This document shows positions 60,349-64,000 of a stretch of 64,000 nucleotides of DNA, one piece after another. The stretch is from an uncultured Opitutales bacterium. Lineage in GTDB: Bacteria; Verrucomicrobiota; Verrucomicrobiia; Opitutales; Intestinicryptomonadaceae. The notes below the pieces were generated by a model. It saw nothing but the letters and a program-made list of their open reading frames with translations, did no database searches and was not told where the DNA came from. The DNA lies in NCBI GenBank assembly GCA_944389215.1, contig CALXLN010000127.1:1-64000 (forward strand), in the 5' to 3' direction. The first letter of the stretch is position 1. Each line of letters opens with the position of its first letter. The position numbers and the translations under genes were made by a program.

Positions 60349-60978
60349 ATGCAAAACCACACTTCAGAAAAAAAGCGCGCGGTGGTTGCCGTTACGGGAG
60401 CGTCCGGAATCATTTACGCCCTGCGCCTGCTAAAGGTTTTAATGGACAACAACGCCGAGATATTCTGCATAGCCACAAATTCGGCAAAAGAAATTCTTCC
60501 GTGCGAAACCGGCGGCGCAAAAGACATCTACGGCGCCCTTTTAAGAGAATGCCCCAAAGAGTACGCCGAAAAAATTGAAAACATAAGTTTTTTCGACGAA
60601 TCCGATTTTTCCGCCCCACCCGCCAGCGGTTCGTTTTTTTTCGACGCAATGGCGGTAATACCTTGCTCAATGAAGACACTGGGCAAAATTGCCAATTCCA
60701 TAGCCGACAATCTAGTTGTTCGCGCGGCGGAAGTGGCATTGAAGGAAAGAAGAACCCTCGTGGTCGTTCCGCGCGAGACGCCGCTTGCGCTCACACATTT
60801 GCGCAACATGTGCTCGCTTTCCGAAGCGGGCGCCTCAATTCTTCCCGCCTGCCCCGCCTTTTACCAAAAGCCGAAAAGCGTAGCCGATATCGCAGATTTC
60901 ATAGCCGCACGCGCGGCTATGGCTATGGGATTCAAGCAAAATATTTTTAAGGAATGGGGATATGAAGAAAAGTTATAA
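60349..60978 (+). CDS. ubiX: Flavin prenyltransferase, UbiX family
   Basis: A 209-aa flavoprotein that makes prenylated FMN, the cofactor of UbiD-type decarboxylases. The start region AVVAVTGASGIIYALRLL and the block PCSMKTLGKIANSIADNLVVRAAEVALKERR, followed by VVPRETPLALTHLRNM, identify it. Its stop overlaps the ubiD start by 17 nt, which fits a cofactor-maker/enzyme pair. Confidence 0.93.
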   Translation: MQNHTSEKKRAVVAVTGASGIIYALRLLKVLMDNNAEIFCIATNSAKEILPCETGGAKDIYGALLRECPKEYAEKIENISFFDESDFSAPPASGSFFFDAMAVIPCSMKTLGKIANSIADNLVVRAAEVALKERRTLVVVPRETPLALTHLRNMCSLSEAGASILPACPAFYQKPKSVADIADFIAARAAMAMGFKQNIFKEWGYEEKL

Positions 60979-62737
60979 GGACCTGCAAGAATTTATCGAA
61001 GCATTGGACCGCGCAGGAGAATTAAAGCGCGTATCCGCCCCCGTGTCTCCGGAAATCGAAATTTCAAAAATAACCGACGCCGAATCAAAAAAGCCCGGAG
61101 GCGGTAAGGCACTCTTTTTTGAAAACGTCGTCGACCGCGGCAAAAAATCGTTTCCCATAGCCACAAACCTCTTTGGAAGCAGCCGCAGAATGGCGATGGC
61201 GCTGGGTTTGGAAAATCTGGACGACGCCGGGCGCGAAATAGAGGAACTTGTAAATATGGCGCCGCCGCAAAATATTTCCGAGCTTATAGAGACCGTAAAA
61301 AAAGCCCTTCCGCTTGCGCGCATAGCGCCAAAAAAATTTCGCGGCAAACCGCCCTGCCAGGAAGTTGTGCAAACCGGCGGCGACATAGACCTTTCGGAAA
61401 TTCCAGTTCTGAAATGCTGGCCGCACGACGGCGGAAGATTTGTAACGCTGCCTTTGGTTTTTACAAAATCTCCGGATGGCAAAAAGCGGAACCTGGGAAT
61501 GTACCGACTGCAAATATACGATAATCGCACAACCGGAATGCACTGGCACATACACAAAGACGGCTCGCATTATTTTAAGGAGCATGCCGCCCTGAACAAG
61601 CGCATGGAAGTAGCCGTAGCCATAGGGGCAGACCCCGCCACAATATACGCGGCGACCGCCCCAATGCCGCGCGGCGTGGACGAACTGCTTTTGGCGGGGT
61701 TCTTTAGAAAAAAAGGCGTTCCCATGGCCGACTGCGTAACTGTAAACCAACAAGTTCCCGCCGACGCCGAATTTGTCCTTGAAGGCTATGTGGATTGCCA
61801 CGAACGCCGCCTTGAAGGGCCTTTCGGAGACCACACGGGCTATTACTCGCTGGCAGATATGTACCCGGTTTTCCACCTGACGGCGATAACCCGCAAAAAA
61901 AAGCCCGTATATTGCGCGACTATCGTGGGGCCTCCGCCAATGGAAGACTGCTACATGGCAAAAGCCACAGAAAGAATTTTTCTTCCGCTTCTAAGAACGG
62001 TAATGCCGGAAATTCGCGACTACTTTCTTCCGTGGGAAGGCGTTTTTCACAACGCTGCAATAGTGTCCATAAACAAGGAATATCCGGCGCACGCGCAAAA
62101 GCTCGCAAGCGGCTTATGGGGCCAGGGACAAATGAGCTTTTGCAAATCAATCGTAGCAATAGACGCCGACAAAGACCCGTCGGATTTGCAGCAAGTCTGG
62201 AAATTGTTTGTGGAAAATTTCGATCCCACCTTAGACATAATATCGGGATACGGAGTTCTTGACGTTCTCGACCATTCGTCGCCCAATCCCTTTATGGGCT
62301 CAAAAATAGCATTCGATTTAACATCGCGCATAAACGGCGAGACTCCGCGCCACATTTCGAAATTTGACGATTTAACAGAAGACGACTTCAAAAAATTAAA
62401 TGCCGCAATCCGCGAAATCGACGAAGATGCAACCGCAAACTTCGCCGATAAATTTTGTGCTATCGCCTTGAAAAAAGGTGAAAGGTGCGGAGCGGATATT
62501 CTGGGTGCGCTAGAATCCAACAGCTTGTTTACAAAGCACTTTCGCGCAGTGGCGATTTTCGACTCCGACATCGACGTAAAAAACCGCTCAAAACTTTTGT
62601 GGAAGATATTTAATAATACCGACCCTTCGCGCGATATAAAAGTATGCGCCCAAACCTGTTTCATAGACGCCTGCAAGAAAAACAAGGCGGACGGACATGC
62701 GCGGGAATGGCCGGACGACCTCGACTTTAATAAATAG
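60962..62737 (+). CDS. UbiD-family decarboxylase, likely menaquinone pathway
   Basis: A 591-aa prFMN-dependent decarboxylase. Conserved blocks are VVQTGGDIDLSEIPVLKCWPHDGGRF, NLGMYRLQIYDNRTTGMHWHIHKDG, EGPFGDHTGYYS (catalytic Glu-rich loop) and KATERIFLPLLR. The longer size and adjacency to ubiA/ubiX-type genes and the mqn operon suggest removal of the carboxylate from prenylated dihydroxynaphthoate (MqnL-type). UbiD-like enzymes also act in other pathways, so this is context-based. Confidence 0.9.
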   Translation: MKKSYKDLQEFIEALDRAGELKRVSAPVSPEIEISKITDAESKKPGGGKALFFENVVDRGKKSFPIATNLFGSSRRMAMALGLENLDDAGREIEELVNMAPPQNISELIETVKKALPLARIAPKKFRGKPPCQEVVQTGGDIDLSEIPVLKCWPHDGGRFVTLPLVFTKSPDGKKRNLGMYRLQIYDNRTTGMHWHIHKDGSHYFKEHAALNKRMEVAVAIGADPATIYAATAPMPRGVDELLLAGFFRKKGVPMADCVTVNQQVPADAEFVLEGYVDCHERRLEGPFGDHTGYYSLADMYPVFHLTAITRKKKPVYCATIVGPPPMEDCYMAKATERIFLPLLRTVMPEIRDYFLPWEGVFHNAAIVSINKEYPAHAQKLASGLWGQGQMSFCKSIVAIDADKDPSDLQQVWKLFVENFDPTLDIISGYGVLDVLDHSSPNPFMGSKIAFDLTSRINGETPRHISKFDDLTEDDFKKLNAAIREIDEDATANFADKFCAIALKKGERCGADILGALESNSLFTKHFRAVAIFDSDIDVKNRSKLLWKIFNNTDPSRDIKVCAQTCFIDACKKNKADGHAREWPDDLDFNK

Positions 62738-62832
62738 TCTTGTTAAAATATAAAAAACAACTTTAATAAAATAATCGAAAGGAAAATTCCTGCCGCGCCG
62801 CATTCGGCCAGAAGCAAGAACAACCCAGCAAT

Positions 62833-63435
62833 ATGAATTCCACCATAGATTTAATCGCCCAAAAAGTTTCCGAGGCAATACTTTTCACCGCAAAGTTCCT
62901 AAAGACTGCCTGGGAGCAACCTAATGCTCCGGAGTTTTTAGGAATAGCTTTGGCGGCGTTTATTTTGCTGATAATATTGCGCAAAGTAAAGAACTACCGC
63001 AAGCCGATTAAACTATTCGACAACCGCGTCGGCGTGGTGGAAGTATCCCGCAAGGCTCTCGACGAACTGGTTCAAAGCGTATGTTACAGCTTGGGCGCCC
63101 TCAACCGCCCAGACGTCGACATTTATACGCGCCGCGGAAGGCTTTGCATGAGCGTTTCGCTCAAGCTTGAATCCGGGCAAAAGCTCACCGACGCCACGGC
63201 GGAAATTCAAAGCGCCTTGACATCGGCGTTCCGCGAACATCTCGGAGTGGAAAAGCTCGGCAGAATAGACGTTAGGGTTTTAGGTTTTAAAGGGTTAATT
63301 TATAAACCTGCCACAAAATTCCTCCCCCCTGCACCTGAAATCGACGACGAAGATACGGACGTGCTGTTTTCCGAAAAAAATCCCGTTATAAACTCCGTCG
63401 ACGACTCGAAGCGCGAATCGGAAGAAAAATCCTAA
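62833..63435 (+). CDS. Membrane-anchored Asp23/AmaP-like protein
   Basis: A 200-aa protein with a transmembrane helix near residues 35-50 (LGIALAAFILLIILR) and an alkaline-shock-protein-23-like domain (about 65-155: NRVGVVEVSRKALDELVQSVCYSLG, DVDIYTRRGRLCMSVSLKLE, GRIDVRVLGFKG). An acidic disordered tail follows. AmaP/Asp23-type proteins support envelope stress tolerance in Gram-positive bacteria; the role here is unknown. It is followed 7 nt later by thiE. Confidence 0.75.
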   Translation: MNSTIDLIAQKVSEAILFTAKFLKTAWEQPNAPEFLGIALAAFILLIILRKVKNYRKPIKLFDNRVGVVEVSRKALDELVQSVCYSLGALNRPDVDIYTRRGRLCMSVSLKLESGQKLTDATAEIQSALTSAFREHLGVEKLGRIDVRVLGFKGLIYKPATKFLPPAPEIDDEDTDVLFSEKNPVINSVDDSKRESEEKS

Positions 63436-63442
63436 ATTTTCC

Positions 63443-64000
63443 ATGGGGAAGCTTTCGGAACGCCTTAAAGACGCGCAATTTTACGGAATACTCGACTCCG
63501 GATACGTTCCGCGCGCCGACATGTATTCAAAATGTTCGCAGCTCATAAACGCCGGAACAAAAATCATACAACTGCGCGCTAAGCTCCAAACGCATTCCCA
63601 GAGGCGCGAAATCGCCCTTGAGATTCTTCCGCTTTTTCAAAGGGAGAACGCCCCGTTTTTCATAATAAACGACGACGCCGAACTCGCTGCCTCGCTGCCC
63701 GGCGCCGGCTTGCATATCGGGCAGGACGATATTCCCGCCGCAGACGCGCGCAAAATGATAGGCGAAGACCGCGTGCTTGGACTTTCAACGCATTCAATCC
63801 AGCAGGCTAAATCCGCAGACGCGCTGAATGGAATCCTAGACTATTTTGCAGTCGGCCCGGTGTTTGCCACCAACACCAAGCCCGGACGCCCTGCCGTGGG
63901 GCTGGAATTAGTTTCCGCAGTGGCGTCTTTCAAGCCCCGCCTTCCCTGGTTTGCGATAGGCGGAATAAACAAAAAAACGGCATCGCAAGTGAGCGCGGCG
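63443..64000 (+). CDS. thiE: Thiamine-phosphate synthase (partial, runs off the window)
   Basis: The first 186 codons of a ThiE TIM-barrel protein that couples HMP-PP and THZ-P to thiamine phosphate. FYGILDSGYVPRADMY, IIQLRAKLQ, FFIINDDAELAASLPGAGLHIGQDDIP, VLGLSTHS, and YFAVGPVFATNTKPGRPAVG are family motifs. GGINKKTASQV lies near the truncated end. The start ATG at 63443 is 5 nt after the preceding stop region. No THI-box riboswitch is seen upstream, as expected for a downstream cistron. Confidence 0.92.
   Translation, partial: MGKLSERLKDAQFYGILDSGYVPRADMYSKCSQLINAGTKIIQLRAKLQTHSQRREIALEILPLFQRENAPFFIINDDAELAASLPGAGLHIGQDDIPAADARKMIGEDRVLGLSTHSIQQAKSADALNGILDYFAVGPVFATNTKPGRPAVGLELVSAVASFKPRLPWFAIGGINKKTASQVSAA

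Overview
The window looks like chromosome from a member of the Verrucomicrobiota, most likely an Opitutae-type lineage and probably anaerobic or microaerophilic. This is inferred, because there is no rRNA gene to place it. The pointers are: a giant prepilin-like protein resembling the 'Verru_Chthon cassette protein A' family; a complete futalosine menaquinone pathway; a rubredoxin/flavodiiron pair; many secreted beta-helix and glycoside-hydrolase-like proteins; and few strong Shine-Dalgarno sequences. No rRNA, tRNA, CRISPR array, insertion sequence or prophage was found.

Layout. 0.4-5.5 kb (minus): serA-plsY-hom, preceded by rarA. 5.6-13.1 kb: two secreted beta-helix proteins (777 and 1396 aa) around a SanA-like DUF218 gene whose 3' end is tandemly duplicated. 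13.6-23.5 kb (minus): ruvX-truA, then lysC-thrC-cimA, a PlsC-GNAT fusion, a TRIC-like channel and a DEAD-box helicase. 23.6-27.2 kb: a zinc-ribbon coiled-coil protein, a STAS protein, a SIMPL protein and the rubredoxin-FprA oxygen/NO detoxification pair. 27.9-31.5 kb (minus): a translation/RNA block with ribosomal protein S1, an RRM-RGG protein, L28 and a small basic protein. 31.7-39.9 kb (plus): an ECF sigma factor, a small membrane protein that may be its anti-sigma factor, a 1941-aa prepilin-like protein and a 242-aa secreted protein. 40.1-43.9 kb: potABCD polyamine importer. 44.0-52.8 kb: a carbohydrate-related set (clan GH-D-like lipoprotein, SGNH hydrolase, GH71/99-like lipoprotein), an SLC13-type permease, a small methyltransferase-like protein, an unknown protein and a PhoD-like protein that appears to lack its metal ligands. 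53.2-59.3 kb (minus): mqnE-mqnA-mqnC-mqnD-mqnB-VTT-xseA, every junction overlapping. 59.5-64 kb (plus): ubiA-, ubiX- and ubiD-like genes, an Asp23-like protein and the start of thiE.

How the parts fit. The mqn operon makes 1,4-dihydroxy-6-naphthoate from chorismate, and the divergent ubiA/ubiX/ubiD-type genes can prenylate and decarboxylate it, so nearly all of menaquinone synthesis lies in 58.3-62.7 kb and its neighbour. lysC, thrC and hom cover aspartate to threonine, and cimA adds a threonine-independent start to isoleucine.

Most unusual signals. (1) The sigma/giant-prepilin locus, with a Shine-Dalgarno sequence separated from its start codon by a perfect hairpin. (2) Partial duplications that span stop codons at three unrelated genes; at one of them the two copies are separated by a 36-bp insert that matches, almost only synonymously, a coding segment of the giant gene 20 kb away. 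(3) The apparently dead PhoD-like phosphatase.
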